Counted from the stretch's first letter, positions 44,025 through 57,023 are shown. The stretch: 64,000 nt of DNA from Cryptomeria japonica (GCF_030272615.1 NC_081409.1:527368291-527432290); one strand, 5' to 3'. Made by a program: numbers and translations. The notes: generated by a model from the letters alone, not told the origin.

Positions 44025-44695
44025 ATAACTATGCATAGTACATAGTCAATCAGTCTTGGAGAATTTGTTTGTAGGTCATCATATATGTTATAGGTTTGAT
44101 GTAATAGCATGCTGTTATTATTATTTCCAGTTTTATTTTGTCAATAAAATTTAGTATTTTAGTGTGGTGTGTTGTTTATAAATTCAGGTGTATTAAGTTA
44201 GTTATACAATTTTTGTAATGTTTATTGCACTATAGGCCCGGTAATCAAAAACATGTAATTAAGAGAATTTTAGGCCATTATGACTGGAGAAGATTTTACT
44301 GAGAATTGACTTTGAGGAGGATTTTATTTTGTAATACCGAATTTGATTTGTGTAACCTATAAATTTTGCAGGATTACCAAAAATTATTGTGTATAGTGAT
44401 AAATTTCCGTAATTACTGAACCTAATTGTTAAATGATTGTTCTAGTGTGCAGAGTGTGTGAGTGTAGATCATTATGCTCGGCTAGGAATTCCTCGTGGCT
44501 GCTCATTTGCTGAGGTATGGTGTTTTAATCATGTGGAGATATTGAGTTTGAAATCTAGGATCAGCTTATACTCAATTGAAGAAGTGGAATATATACCCAA
44601 GAACATTCTCATTGTATGCATCCTGTAGATATTGCTTTATAATTTCCTAAAATTAATTGAAGTTCAAGCATAACAGTGTGTGAAAATTTCCCCGT
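44025..44695. other. A+T-rich DNA with no recognised gene
   Basis: It may contain the remainder of the Gypsy-B LTR, but I could not find an LTR end. Confidence 0.4.
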
Positions 44696-44915
44696 GTGAA
44701 AATTTCCCCCAGTTGACCATTCTTTTGTTAACAGCTTTAAAGCTGAAGGTGGCACAATCTAAATATGTTCAATACTTGAAATCACATATTTTCTAGAAAT
44801 ATATTAATGAGAAAATATGCAACATCTAGTGTTGAACATCATAGAAGAAGCCACCTTCAGCTTGAAATCTGTTAATAAAAAAATGATCAACAAAGGGGAA
44901 TTTTCTAAATTACCT
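44696..44915. mobile_element. Foldback MITE, about 220 bp
   Basis: Two arms of about 60 bp pair: left GAAAATTTCCCCCAGTTGACC...AGCTGAAGGTGGCA; right arm complement GAAAATTCCCCTTTGTTGATC...AGCTGAAGGTGGC. The loop contains ATATTTTCTAGAAATAT. A second GAAAATTTCCCC precedes the left arm. No clear target duplication was seen. Confidence 0.65.
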
Positions 44916-46984
44916 CAAGGAGTTTCTGAAGCTTTTCTTCAAATTAAATATTATACATTTTTTTAAACTTTATATGAAATTCTGTCAACATAGTATATAG
45001 TATTCTATAAAATGTGATCCATAATTGAATCTTCCCTATCAGCCTTCTTATAGCAGCCATTTCTATCTAAAATATATCAATTTGTTTCAACTATCATGAC
45101 AACAATGAAACATCTTGAAACATGTTTACACCTCCAAAAGCAAGGTGCCACCTTTCCTAGTTCTCAAGTTGGTCAAAATTCCAAGAAAGTTTCCTTAAGG
45201 AAGTCGTTACCTTTTAGACTAATTTTCTCAACTGTAGCTTTTGAAAATAATTGAGAGTCCAACCTGAAACATTCACTATATGCATCACATGGGGCATACT
45301 AAATCATTGACAAGTGCAGGTGATAGTTTCACTTTCAAGTTTCAACAATGTATTTATTTCCATGGTGGCTCTTTGGGAAAATAGACCCTAATCTGTTACT
45401 AAACTTATTGACAATCTGAAAGAATTTTATTTTGACCTCTTGCAAAATGTGTTATGATGGTCTAAAATTAATTTTTTTTTTAATATCTTTACCTTCCAAA
45501 GATCAATTTTCATTTCTTTCTCCCTTTGAGATTGATGACTTATCCTCTATTCGTTGTTTTTTCTCTATCTTGTAATTGCCTTCAATAAATCTCAGGAATA
45601 TAAGTTATCCTCAAATGTAAGGGTATTACAGGATAAGTCAATGCTTAAAATGTTTAGCAATAAGCAGCAAAGATATGTCACAAATTTGTTTGGATTCACT
45701 TACATACTCAATGGATGTCCATTTTTAATAAACAGATGAAACTGCAAACCAAATTTTGTGGAAGGATTGGAAGAAGTCCAAGAGTTTACTGTGTAGGATC
45801 TTCTTTGTTTTAACCCATTATGATTAATTGTTCTCCATTAAAATCGGAAATGGTGAATCATTCTCATGTGATAAACTCTTGAACTTTTTCAAGTGGTTAC
45901 AAATGGCTAGAGCTATCCAAGCTACTTACATCAATTTGTTAAGATTCGCTTGATTAGTCTGTTGGCTTATCTATTAGAAATTGAAGTTTTACTTGATAGC
46001 CATTGTTCAACCTCTTTCTCTATGTAGATGAACACTCAAGAGATTTGGTTGAACTTTGTTTAGTTTCTATCTAACTCTTCATGACTTCATTTGAAGTTTA
46101 CAATAGCTTTAGTTTGGGACCTATTTCCTACTTACATTGTTGATCTCTTGGTGTTTCACCATTATTCACAAGGTTCAACTGTTTAACCTATAACAAGCCA
46201 TTCAATTCCTTCTGTAGCTTTTGGGAAAGGTTTTCAAATCTTGCTGGCATGACAAGATTACATATCTTCTTCAGGTCCTTGATATTGACTCTAAGGGGGT
46301 TGCCTACTGTTTAGAACTATTCAGTGACGGTCCTAATCTTCGTGAACATGGAATTAATTGAAGCATCCACAGGGAGATCGACAAAGGACATCTGAAGATG
46401 ATATGAACAGAGATAAAGGAGCTTTTAGCTCCTATTCCTCTGCATTAGTTTTAGTCGTATATTCATTTTCAAGGTGGCCTATTCTGCACTTGTGCATATT
46501 AGGCATGCTTCATTGTTGTTTAAGATACTCTTTTGCCCAGTTTCAAGTTTGCTCCCATCAAGTTCACATGAAATCAGGAGATCATGTCGCACTAGAGTAG
46601 GACATTTTCAAACTTTGTCTTTGAGAGCTTGGATCAAAGATAAATCTTCAGATACTCTCTCCACTTGTTGTCCTTGGAAAGTACAACCGGCTGTTCAGAC
46701 ACTTGCAGGGATTCCCAGTGATGAGTGTTCAGGAAAGATGAGAAATGTTTAGCCTTTTTCTTTGGTAAATGCTCTAACCTAGATAAAATATCCTTTGTTT
46801 GATATCCACCCAAATTAACAGCTCTAGACAAATAACCTCTTACTTCCAGACATTGATTGGGTTGTCTTGTAAGAGATTTTGTGCCTAGATTAGATATACA
46901 AGTTTGGTCAGACAGTGTTGTTGCTAGAGGGATCAACAATTGCCAACCTCATTATTAATGTTCTTGATTTTTATAGGTCTTAAA
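44916..46984. other. Unassigned A+T-rich DNA
   Basis: About 2 kb with several short open frames on both strands (for example 46358-46600 plus, 46634-46939 minus), none with a domain I can name. Probably decayed transposon sequence; there are no usable ends. Confidence 0.4.
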
Positions 46985-47764
46985 TGTTATGTAGTAACCC
47001 ACCATAATTAACTCAACAAAATTGAGTATTCTTTTTTTTTGTGTGTTTAATTTAATCATTATGTTTTATTCAATTGCATACTCTGGGCATCCATCCATTT
47101 GGATTAGGCATTCATCCATCCGGGATGAGAATCTAACCATACGGGTTAGGCATTTGTCCATACGGGACATAAGATTTCATCTATCCAATACGGGATAGGC
47201 ATCTACCCATACGGGGTAGGCATCTATCCAATCGGGATAGGAGGTGCTCTGGCCAGAGACTTAGACTCATCGAGACCATTCGGGTCCTGAGTCACTCACT
47301 AAGTACTACACTCTTCTAACAGAAGTGCACCGAGGTCGCCGTCCTTAGGAGTAATTAATAACATAATACAAGCTTGAATTCCGCCTCGGAATTTGGCTTA
47401 AAGCCTCAGGAAATCAAGCAAATCCATACGGGATTCCTTCCGAGTATGCATTGAATTACTTTTTCCAATTTAATTATCTTATCTTTCAAAATGGGATTCT
47501 TACTCAACCTTTCTTTACCAATCCTAGACCCCACCCACGAACACCTGAGTACGAGGGACAACTCCGTCCCAAGACTGCCTACATACCCGCTTCGGCACGG
47601 GATCAAGGCGTAAAGTATGTAGTTCTATTTTCTAATCTATGGTTTGATGTAAACTGATTTTATCCTTTTTATAATATTCATTCAATCATTTAAATAGCTT
47701 ATCCAAAAAAATATAATAGAGTTTGTATTTTAAATCCAAAAGTGATAAAGGAGGGTTGTGACAT
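46985..47764 (-). mobile_element. Gypsy-C 3' LTR (left boundary uncertain)
   Basis: On the minus strand the element's coding region ends at about 47838, a purine tract follows, and the LTR starts TGTCACAACCCTCC at 47764. Inside, 47085-47245 has a diverged tandem motif CCATACGGG(T/A)TAGGCATC. The left boundary is a guess from TGTTATGTAG at 46985; no second LTR was found for comparison. Confidence 0.45.
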
Positions 47765-47777
47765 CCTCCCCCCCTTA
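47765..47777 (-). promoter_or_regulatory. Gypsy-C polypurine tract
   Basis: Minus strand reads AAGGGGGGGAGGA immediately before the LTR start. Confidence 0.7.
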
Positions 47778-47837
47778 ATTTGTGCATCGTCCCGATGCAC
47801 TTATTGAATGCATCCAAAAGAGTCTATAGTTCATGAT

Positions 47838-50800
47838 TAAAACAAATAAGGAAACAACTGTTGCATCTCCTTAGTATCTTCCCACGTGGCATTCTTTTCA
47901 TCATACTGGTCCCATTGCACTTTGCACTGATCAACCTCTCTGTTGCGCAACTGGCACTGGTGCCTCTCCAAGATTCTGAATGGCTCTATCATTATTCCTC
48001 CCATTTCCTAGACCTGTAAAGCATCCCAATTCAAAATGTGTTTCTCATCAGGTACATATTTCTTAAGAAGAGATACATGGAAGACATCATGGATTCGGCT
48101 CAACTGGGGAGGTAAGGCCAACCGGTATGCAATTGGATTAATCCTTCCCAATATTTCAAAGGGCCCAACATAACGAGGTGCAAGCTTAGTCTTCTTCCCA
48201 AATCTTATGGAACTCTTGTGTGGCCTAACCCTTAGGAAGACTTTCTCTCCTACCTCAAACTCCCTTGGTGTTCTGATTTTGTCTGCATAACTTTTTTGCC
48301 TATCTGAGGCTTCCTTCAATCTTTGCCTAATTTCCTTTGTTTTCCTTTCCATCTCCTTCAACATATTTGGTCCAACAATTACTCTTTCTTCAAGACTATC
48401 CCAACTCAAAGGTGTTCGACATGGTCTACCATACAAAGCTTCGAAAGGTGCCATTCCCAAAGAGGTTTGATATGTATTATTGTAAGCAAACTCTACCAAA
48501 GGTAGGTACTCTTCCCATTTCCTCTATTGGTCCATGCAATACATGCGAAGTAGGTCTTCCATAATCTGATTTGTCCTTTCTGTCTGACCGTCGGTCTCAG
48601 GATGGTATGCGGTGCTAAAATTTAGTTGAGTTCCTAGAGCTGATTGAAGAGTGGTCCAAAACCTTGAAGTGAATCTAGCATCTCTATCTGATATGATTTT
48701 CTCTGGTATTCCATGCAACCTAAATATTTCCTTAACAAAGCGCCTAGCCAAGGTAGGTGCATCATCCGTCAGATTCCCTGGTATAAAGTGTGCCACCTTA
48801 GTGAGTTTGTCTATTACCACCATTATCGCATCATGCCTAGAAGGTGACATGGGTAACCCTTGTACAAAATCCATGCTAATAACTTGCCACTTGTGTTGAG
48901 GTACATCGTGCAATTGTAACAATCCAGCTCGATGTCTATGTTCTGCCTTTACTCTCTGACACTCCAAACATTTAGCCACATACTTGACAATGTCATTCTT
49001 CATCCCTTGCCAAAAGTATAACTTCTTTAGATCTGCATAAAGTTTGTTAACTCCTGGGTGCCCTGAATAAGGGGCATTGTGAGCCTTCGACAAGACTACT
49101 TCCCTTAAGTTCCTTGAATTAGGAATATAGATCCTATTATTGTATCTGAGCAAACCATCTTCATCTAATGTATACCCTTCGATCTTAGGATTGGTTGGAT
49201 CGTATTCTAAAGTCAATTTGACTTGCTCATACCATGGGTCATGTCCTTGTTCATCCATTACTTGCCTTTTGAAAGAAGTTTTGAATGTTGCTATAGTCAT
49301 CAAGTGTCTCCTTCTACTTAAGGCATCTGCCACCCTATTTTCCTTCCCCTTAATATATTCAATTTCAAAATCGTATTCACTTAGAAACTCTAACCACCTT
49401 CTTTGTTTGGCATTTAAGTGGGGTTGGGTAAAGATGTACTTTAGTCCTTGGTTATCTGGCTTCAATTCAAAGGGCTTCCCTAGCAAGAAGTGTCTCCATT
49501 TTTGTAGGGCATGCACAATCGCTGCCAACTCTAAGTCGTGGGGTGCATAATTGACTTCATGAGTCTTTAGCTTTTTGGATTCGTAAGCTACTACCCCTTC
49601 ATCTTGGACAAGTAATCCTCCTAACCCTTCAATAGAAGCATCGGTTACGACTGTGAAGTGTCCATTTGGATCTAGTACCTTTAGAATGGGTGCTGAAGTT
49701 ATTTTCCCTTTCAAAATTTGGAATGCCTTATCACTTTGTTCTGTCCACACAAACCTTTTACCCTTCCTTTGTAATGAGGTGATGGGGTTTGCTATCTTAG
49801 AAAATCCTTCCACAAACCTCCTATAGTAACCTGCTAGCCCCATAAAACTTCTTACTTCTGAAACGTTTTTAGGGATTGGCCATTCTACTATTGCCTTTAT
49901 TTTATCTGGATCAACTGCTATTCCTTCCTTTGGTACTATATGCCCAAGGTAGTGAATCTTTTCCTCAAAGAAGGCACATTTGGACAATTTCCCATATAAC
50001 TTATGTTCTCTCAACCTTTGCAAAACAATTTGTAGGTGTACTAAATGTTCCTCCTCATTTCTAGAGTAAATCAATATGTCATCCAGAAATACCAAAACAA
50101 ATTTATCCAAGTAGTCATGTAGTACACTATTCATTAGGTTCATAAATGCAGCTGGGGCGTTGGTTACACCAAAAGGAACTACTGTGAATTCATAATGTCC
50201 ATATCTAGACCTGAAGGCTATTTTCGGAATGTCTTCCTCCTTAATTCTGAGTTGATGGTACCCTGACCGGAGGTCTATCTTTGAGAAAACTGCTGCTCCT
50301 TTCATTTGGTCAAAAAGATCCTCTATGCGAGGTAAGGGATACCTATTCTTTATTGTGACCTTGTTCAACATCCTATAGTCGATGCATAGCCTTAAGGTTC
50401 CATCCTTCTTCTTAACAAATAAGACTGGTGCTCCCCATGGTGATACACTTGGCCTTATTAATCCCTTAGCTAAGAGTTCCTCTAATTGCATTTTGAGCTC
50501 TTGTAATTCAGTTGTGTTCATTCGGTAAGGTGCCCTTGATACTAGTTCAGCTCTTGGTAGTACTTCGATAGAAAAGTCAAACTTCCTTTTAGGAGGTAAG
50601 CCGGGTAACTCTTCTGGAAAAACATCCTTGAATTCTTTTAAGAAGGGGGTATTTTCAAAGGTTGTTGAATTTTCCTCTTTTCCTTCATCAATTTCAACCA
50701 TATAGATTAAGCCTCCTCTTCTCCTTTCCTTCTTTAATTGCATGGCCGAGATGGTTTCTATATTAATGGGTTTAAACTTTCCTTTGATTTTGACCTTTTT

Positions 50801-52442
50801 CCCCCCATCATCCAAACATTCAACAATCTTGTTATAGCAATCTACATTAGCTTGATGGTCTGTTAACCAACTCATTCCAATAATTACATCATATAATCCT
50901 AGGGGTGCCACATAGAGATCTACCCTTGTTTCAAACTCAGGAAATTGTACCCTTGCCCTCGGCAAACACTTAGTTACTTCGCTAGTTGCCTTATCCCCAT
51001 ATTGAACCGTCCATGATGACTCCATTTGATTAACTTTTAATGCATATTTGCTTACTAATTCAGGTGAGATGAAACATTCAGATGATCTAGTGTCAATTAG
51101 AATTGAAATTGGTTGTTCAAATAGTGTACCTGTAGTTTCCACAGGAACATTCTGGTATCTTCCTCTTCGGTTCCTAACTGCTGCATGAATCCTTTGTTGG
51201 GGCCCTTGTTGGGGTTGGTTGGCCCTAATTTGTCCTTGCATTCTAGGGCATTCTCTAGCAAAATGGTTTTCCCCACACATGAAGCATCCACCTAGAGGAC
51301 CCCTCCTACCTTGATTTCTAGGGGGATCATTCCTTGTTTCATTGGCCCTGGGTGGATAAGTTATCCTGTTCTGCTAGTCATTCCTGTTATAGTTGCCTCT
51401 ATTATTATTGCCCCTGTTATTATTATTATTATTTCCATTCCTTTGATATTGATTAGGAGGTGGTCTTCTTTTGGAAGAATTATTCCTCTGACCCTTGTTG
51501 AAATTAGTGTTTCCATTGAATTCTTGCTTCCTTTTAAATGAGTGGTTCCCATTATAGTTCCGTCCTGCTAGTGTTTGAATCTTCCTCTCTTGCCTTAGGG
51601 ACTTTTCAAGTACTTCATTCATGTTTTTGGGTCCATGCATGTCAACTTCTGCCCCTATGTTGGTATTTAACCCCAAAATGAACTTCCTTGCTTGGCCTTC
51701 TTCATCTTTCTGGTACATAGGTACATACTTAAGCAACTTGGCGAACTTATCCCAATATTGTTGAACGGATAGGGGCCCTTGACGTAGATTATGGAATTCT
51801 GTCACCTTCTCATCAAACAACAATTGAGGGAGCCACCTATCTCGGAAGTGGTGAACAAATTGATCCCATGTGACCGTATCCTTGCTATACCCATTTTGTT
51901 CCTTGGTGTTGGTCCACCAACTGGCTACCTCCCCTGTGAGTTGATAGGAACCCCATAAAGCCTTGGTTGTTTTGCTAAAATCTCTTAGCTCAAAATACTT
52001 TTCCATTTCATTTAGCCAATTCTCAGCCCCTTCACCAATTTGCCTCCCATCGAACTTAGGAGGGGTGATTTTCTTTAAGTCCTTGGAGAGTTCCAATATG
52101 TTATTTTCCTTTCTATTACCCATCATATTCCCTTGATTGCTACCAGGGTTTCCATTTTCGGTACCACTTCTATTTTCAAAGTCATTCTGCCTTTCCCTAA
52201 GGTCCTGCATTGATTGTTCCAAGAAGTTGATTTTTATCTCTTTGTTCGGTTAGAAGGTCGATTGTAGCTTGGACCCCATCTTCGTTATTTCTTGGATTGT
52301 GTCGATCCTCTTCATGGTCTTCCTCATGGTTTTCTTCATGGTTTTCCTCATAGTTTTCTTCATGGTTTTCTTCCCTTTGACTTCTAGTACGTCTTCCATT
52401 ACCCCTTCCTCTTCCTCTTCCTCTTCCTCTTCCTCTTGCCAT
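47838..52442 (-). pseudogene. Gypsy-C gag-pol polyprotein, chromovirus type, nearly intact
   Basis: ATG at 52442 opens a basic RGRGRGRG and acidic NHEEN-repeat leader. One extra A near 52230 shifts into the main frame, which then stays the same to the end with stops only at 51374, 48524 and 48008. Gag core: WLNEMEKYFELRDFS and WDQFVHHFRDRWLP. Zinc knuckle [14 protein letters not shown] has three, not four, residues before His. Protease reads [12 protein letters not shown], where DTG is expected. Reverse transcriptase: [33 protein letters not shown] and catalytic [10 protein letters not shown]. RNase [38 protein letters not shown]. Integrase: zinc domain with [10 protein letters not shown] and [11 protein letters not shown], then [16 protein letters not shown] and [12 protein letters not shown] (catalytic D, D, E present). 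Tail: GPFEILGRINPIAYRL and a chromodomain-like KVQW...NATWED. The domain order and tail fit a Tekay/Del-like chromovirus (inference). Confidence 0.92.
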
Positions 52443-53560
52443 TCTAGGTTTTTACCTGAGAGTTAAATTATGTAGTTAGTTCTTGATTTAGGATTTTAAA
52501 ATTTAATTTCTACCATTGCAAAACATTCCCTTAGTTGAATAATTTGAAGTGAGCACAAGGCCTAGATTTGAATAAGCCCGTATCAAGATAATATATTCAT
52601 TCAAATCAAAGGGTATTCATACAAAAGCTGAATTGTTATGTATAATAAGCTTGATCCTAAAAACCCTCAAAAATTCCTATTTATCTCAACTATCTCTCAT
52701 CTATATTAATTCCAAATAATTCCACTAAATTCTATTATACGTGGGTGTTATTAATGTAGGTTTAAATAGAATATTTCCTTAAAACTATTTACCATTATCC
52801 TCCCCTTCCTCTCTTCCTTCATTGCAACATAGTTTGAGGATGGGAAAGAATGCATACATATATGTGAACTAGTACATAAACATAGTTCAACATGTTGACA
52901 ATTAGTAGCAGGAATGCCCTCACTACACTTCAACAAAAATGGCCTTGCTACCAATGGCAACACTCTCTACCATTCATCTTTCAAATTTTGTGAATAGGGA
53001 CACACTCAGTTGCCTGCAACACCTTGCAATTAGGGACACATGCAACTAGCCACAGATGATCAGTTGGACTGAGCCTTACTGATCTTTACTGTATTATAAA
53101 CTAGAATCTTAACACTTAGCATGGGATGGGCCTCCACTTGACACATCAAAAGAAAAATATTCAATGGGAATCTTGTTGACACTAAACAACTCCTTGTGAA
53201 TAAGGGCACACACAAATCTATTCACAAGGACAAACCTGATATTCGATTCAATACCTACATTCCTCCTCACTGCTCTCATGGGGAGTCTCAGTCGTGCTGC
53301 AAAATCAGAATCCTTAGCACCGCTCCCATTAGTAACCAATACTTTGTTTGTCTTCAACTTGCCATCTAACCAGTTCTTTTCTCTTTTAACACAATTAATC
53401 ACAATAAGACCCTTTTCCTTGCAGTAAAATCACACAAATTGATCCTTTAATGCGTGGATCTGATTTGTCCTTGTTGATGATTAGTCTTGTTCTTCGTAAA
53501 TAATATTGTTTCCTCCTTAATTGAGTCGACTCCATTTTCTTCATCTATTTAAAAAGAATT
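52443..53560. other. Gypsy-C leader or flank, unassigned
   Basis: No tRNA primer site and no copy of the 3' LTR was found upstream of gag, so the 5' LTR is missing or unrecognisable. A minus-strand open frame of 97 codons (53109-53402) has no recognised domain. Confidence 0.45.
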
Positions 53561-53960
53561 TACATCTTCCAGGCTGAGGTTAATATGTTCAAATTGATTG
53601 CTAACACAATACTGGCATGTCTTGCAGGCATACTATTTAATAAAACAACTTTAGCATCATTGTTATCTGCCTTGGGATTTATCCCAGCAAGTTGATTCAT
53701 CAAGGAACAAAACTTATCTAATGACTGATATTGTTACCTTCCTCCATTTTAGTCCTAATAAATTCTACTTTAGGGCCATCTTTGTGCGAGGCTTGTGATA
53801 GAAACATTGTATTGAGATCATCCCATGCTTGCTTCAAAGTCTTGGAGAGATCTATGTGATGTGGATATACATCTGAAAACCCATGACCAATTATAGATAT
53901 CACTTTTCAGTCTTTAATACTCCACTTTCCCACTTCACTAGGAACCTATGATTTTATTGC
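53561..53960 (-). pseudogene. Copia-type gag remnant
   Basis: Minus-strand frames give KTLKQAWDDLNTMFLSQASH and EFIRTKMEEGNNI. After a one-base shift they give SLDKFCSLMNQLAGI and KVVLLNSMPARHASIVLAI. This is the pattern of the UBN2/copia gag core (W-L, size of the segment, conserved L-N-S-M-P). No zinc knuckle or pol follows, so it is an isolated fragment. Confidence 0.5.
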
Positions 53961-54139
53961 GATCACAACTACCCATAGATCCTTTTCAATCAGCACAAGT
54001 TGTATTTTGCAAATAAGCAATAATATGCAAAAAATCACGATTATACCTGATTAATTGTGAATCGTGGAGCCAGCCAAATTTTCCCCTGAAAAAATTGTGA
54101 TTCATGAAAAAATACGACGATAGGTCAGTTCTTCCTCCC

Positions 54140-56400
54140 CTTATTCCCTTGTAAGCTATCATGTTATGCACTGTTTTACCTTAGAAGGTCATTACACTTC
54201 CATACATGGGTACCATTTTCCTATTTTAAACCATATCAGACACAAAGAGTTTATTAGTATCCCGTTCTTCCTTTACACTTCTCTGTGTGCTAATATTGAA
54301 GTTAAAGGCGCTAATCCTCCATTACACCAAGGCCTCATCTTTGCCTTGCATAGCTATGTGTCCAGTCTTACCCCCAAGAGTAGTAGGTTCCTTACTCAAG
54401 GTGAAAGCCTTAAGAAGCCTCCTAGCTCTATCACTATCAAGCTGACTGAAAGTAAGGTGCATTCCCTTGAGAAGCCTAGTTTGTTAGGGAAGAAAAAAGG
54501 TAAGAAAGTAACCCTAGTATGGTTTAGGAGGAGGATGAACTTCTTAAGCCGACCCTTGACAAAAGAAAGTTTGATGGCCCTAAACCTAGGGGTTCCAAAA
54601 CCAGAAAGACGGACAAGGCTGCTAAATCCAAAAATGTCACAATTGACTTGGATGACATGGATACCGAACCTATTGTAGAAGAGGTTCATAAACAAGATAC
54701 TGCTAAACAAGAAATTAGCCAGGGAGGCAGAAGGTCTACTAGACTTAAAGGGAAGGACATAAAGATCAAAGAATTTCTCCCGGAGAATGATGTTAATGTT
54801 GGTATTTTGCTATGGTTTTGTCATTGATGTCAACACTTGCTAAATACACCTACTTTGGAGATCTAGCAACATTCACCGGCAAACAATAAACTGTGCAAAC
54901 AGTTACCGGTATATGGTTAACCGGCAGGATATAATGTTCACCGGTACCTGCATTGACATGGAAGACACTTGGTAACATCGAAGACATCATGTGGACACTT
55001 TACTTTGAAGTAATAATCATTGGTATATTCTCATTTGCATATTTGCTTTTACCGGCAAATAGGTCTAGGTTATCTAGGGTTACACCGGCAGGTTTATCTT
55101 CTCCAGATCAGCATGGCATGCTATGGAGATGATTTATTATTGTTGTAAATGCATTAAGCCGACATGTTCAATCGGTTATTGCATCGGATATTGTATTGTT
55201 TGTAAAATGTTTTTATTGTAATATCTTGTAGAGCCGACCTACTAAAATTGGTCTTAGGGTATGGTATAAATGTAAGATCTTATTTGTAAGATCAAGTGTG
55301 GAATGCGAAAAAGATTTTAAGGAAGGGTATATGCGAGATCAAGCAGGGATATACATGAAGACATCATTTGAAGGTGAAGTTAGGTTTTTGTAGAAGCATA
55401 TCAGCATTACACCGGTACTGAATCCAGCATATGAAGATGCTATTTTGTGCAGTACATTCTCATTGGATTTAACCATCCAACTGTAGTCAGTGCGACTCCC
55501 ATTTGTGATTGAGCAATGAGCTCTAGGTTGTTGGCCTTTCTGCATGTGCAAACCCCTCTTTGTACACTTACTATCTGCAGTAGTATCATCTGATTGTGGG
55601 TAAGGTTTCCCACCGTGGTTTTTCCCCTTACAGGGTTTCCACGTACAAATATTGGTGTCATGTGTTGTGGATGACTTTATGCTTATGTTTCATGCATTAA
55701 TTCTTATCGGTATAGCAATTTTCTGTTAACACTGTTTACCGACATACTTAACTGTCTTACCGGTATTAAGCATTAAGTTGGTTAATAAGTTTTTGGTTTG
55801 AATTTATTAGACAACTGATTCACCCCCCCCATCTCAGTTGTCTCCGGGACCTACAGTTAACAGTGAGGAGTCGGAGTGCAGTCACTATGAAATTGAAATG
55901 GAAGAATTTAATGAAGACATAGTTGTCTGGAAGGATGAAGATGAAAAGGAGGTAGATTTCGGGATGCAGGATATGGACATAATGGAGGAGCAGGGGATAG
56001 ATGAGAAGACTCAGTCCATGGAAATTACCTCAACTACTAACAATGAAATGATGGCTAACCTTAAAGCTCAAGTTGCTGACTTGCAGGTTAGAATGAAGGA
56101 CCTTGAATCCAGAGCGGAGGGCCTTAAAGAAGACAAAAAGTTCTTGATGCATGCGGTTAATGCCCTTACTTTGATCACAAATGGGATCATGAGGAAGGCG
56201 GTTATGGGGGTGGTCTCTGGCAAGAGAAAATTGAAGTAGTACAAGAAGAATGCAGGCTCAAACTCTCAGAAAGGGGAAGATCCCAAAGATTGCAGTCCTA
56301 ATGATGCAGACAGGAAGACTAACCTACAAATCGTGGAAAAGAATTGGGCTCTCATTAAAAGCCAGAAAAAGTATTCTGTGGATTTTGGGTTACCCTAGTT
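54140..56400 (+). pseudogene. Unknown plant repeat-encoded protein, copy 1, split by a solo LTR
   Basis: Frames on the plus strand encode HGYHFPILNHIRHKEFISIPF and LHQGLIFALHSY, then a Lys- and Ser-rich basic region and an acidic region (TIDLDDMDTEPIVEE). After the solo LTR (54797-55855) comes SEESECSHYEIEMEE and a coiled coil (LKAQVADLQVRMKDLESRA). The first part matches a minus-strand sequence at 59067-59357 (YGHHFVILNHFRHGVKMSFPF, LHEGLLVLI), so both are copies of one family. Frame changes near 54170 and 54500 and a TAG near 56238 show decay. I do not recognise the family; a transposon-associated ORF is likely because it is repeated. Confidence 0.5.
54797..55855 (+). mobile_element. Solo LTR of a copia-like element
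   Basis: 1,059 bp from TGTTGGTATTTTGC to ACCTACA, with exact GTTAA target duplications on both sides (54792-54796 and 55856-55860). No internal domain follows. Both ends resemble the Copia-2 LTR in reverse orientation (GTCATTGATGTCAAC near the start; GATTCACCCCCCC near the end). Solo LTRs arise by recombination between the two LTRs of one insertion. Confidence 0.9.
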
Positions 56401-57023
56401 TTTTGCGAAGGGTTTTGTTTTAGGTTTATATATCTCTTTTATGATTTTAGTTAGACTTTTTGTTTAGGAATTTAATGAAGACACAGTTGTCTGGAAGGAT
56501 GAAGATGAAAAGGAGGTAGATTTTGGGATGCAAGATATGGACATAATGGAGGAGCAGGGGATAGATGAGAAGACTCAGTCCATGGAAATTACCTCTACTA
56601 CAAACAATGAAATGATGGCTAACCTTAAAGCTCAAGTTGCTGACTTGCAGGTTAGAATGAAGGACCTTGAATCCAGGGCAGAGGGCCTTAAAGAAGACAA
56701 AAAGTTCTTGATGCATGCGGTTAATTCCTTAACTTTGATCACAAATGGGATCATGAGGAAGGCGGTTATGGGGGTGTCTCTGGCCAGAGAAAATTGAAGA
56801 AGTAGCACAAGAAGAATGCAGGCTCGAACTCTCAGAAAGGGGAGGATTCCAAAGATTGCAGTCCTGATGATGCAAACTGGAAGACTAACCTATAAATCGT
56901 GGAAAAGAATTGGGCTCTCATTAAAAGCCAGAAAAAGTAGTCCGTGGATTTGGGTTACCCTAGTTTTTTGCGAAGGGTTTTGTTTTAGGTTTATATATCT
57001 CTGTTATGATTATAGTTAGACTC
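55904..57023 (+). repeat. Tandem duplication of about 564 bp
   Basis: Copy 1 (55904-56467) and copy 2 (56468 to about 57023) match closely through the coiled-coil coding part and its 3' flank, down to GTTTTAGGTTTATATATCTCT. Copy 2 encodes the same acidic and coiled-coil segment (MEEQGIDEKTQSMEI) but lacks the preceding N-terminal part. Confidence 0.92.

Noticed and set aside
46358-46939. Possible exons in short frames on both strands
   Set aside because: No splice signals with consistent phase and no recognisable protein motif.
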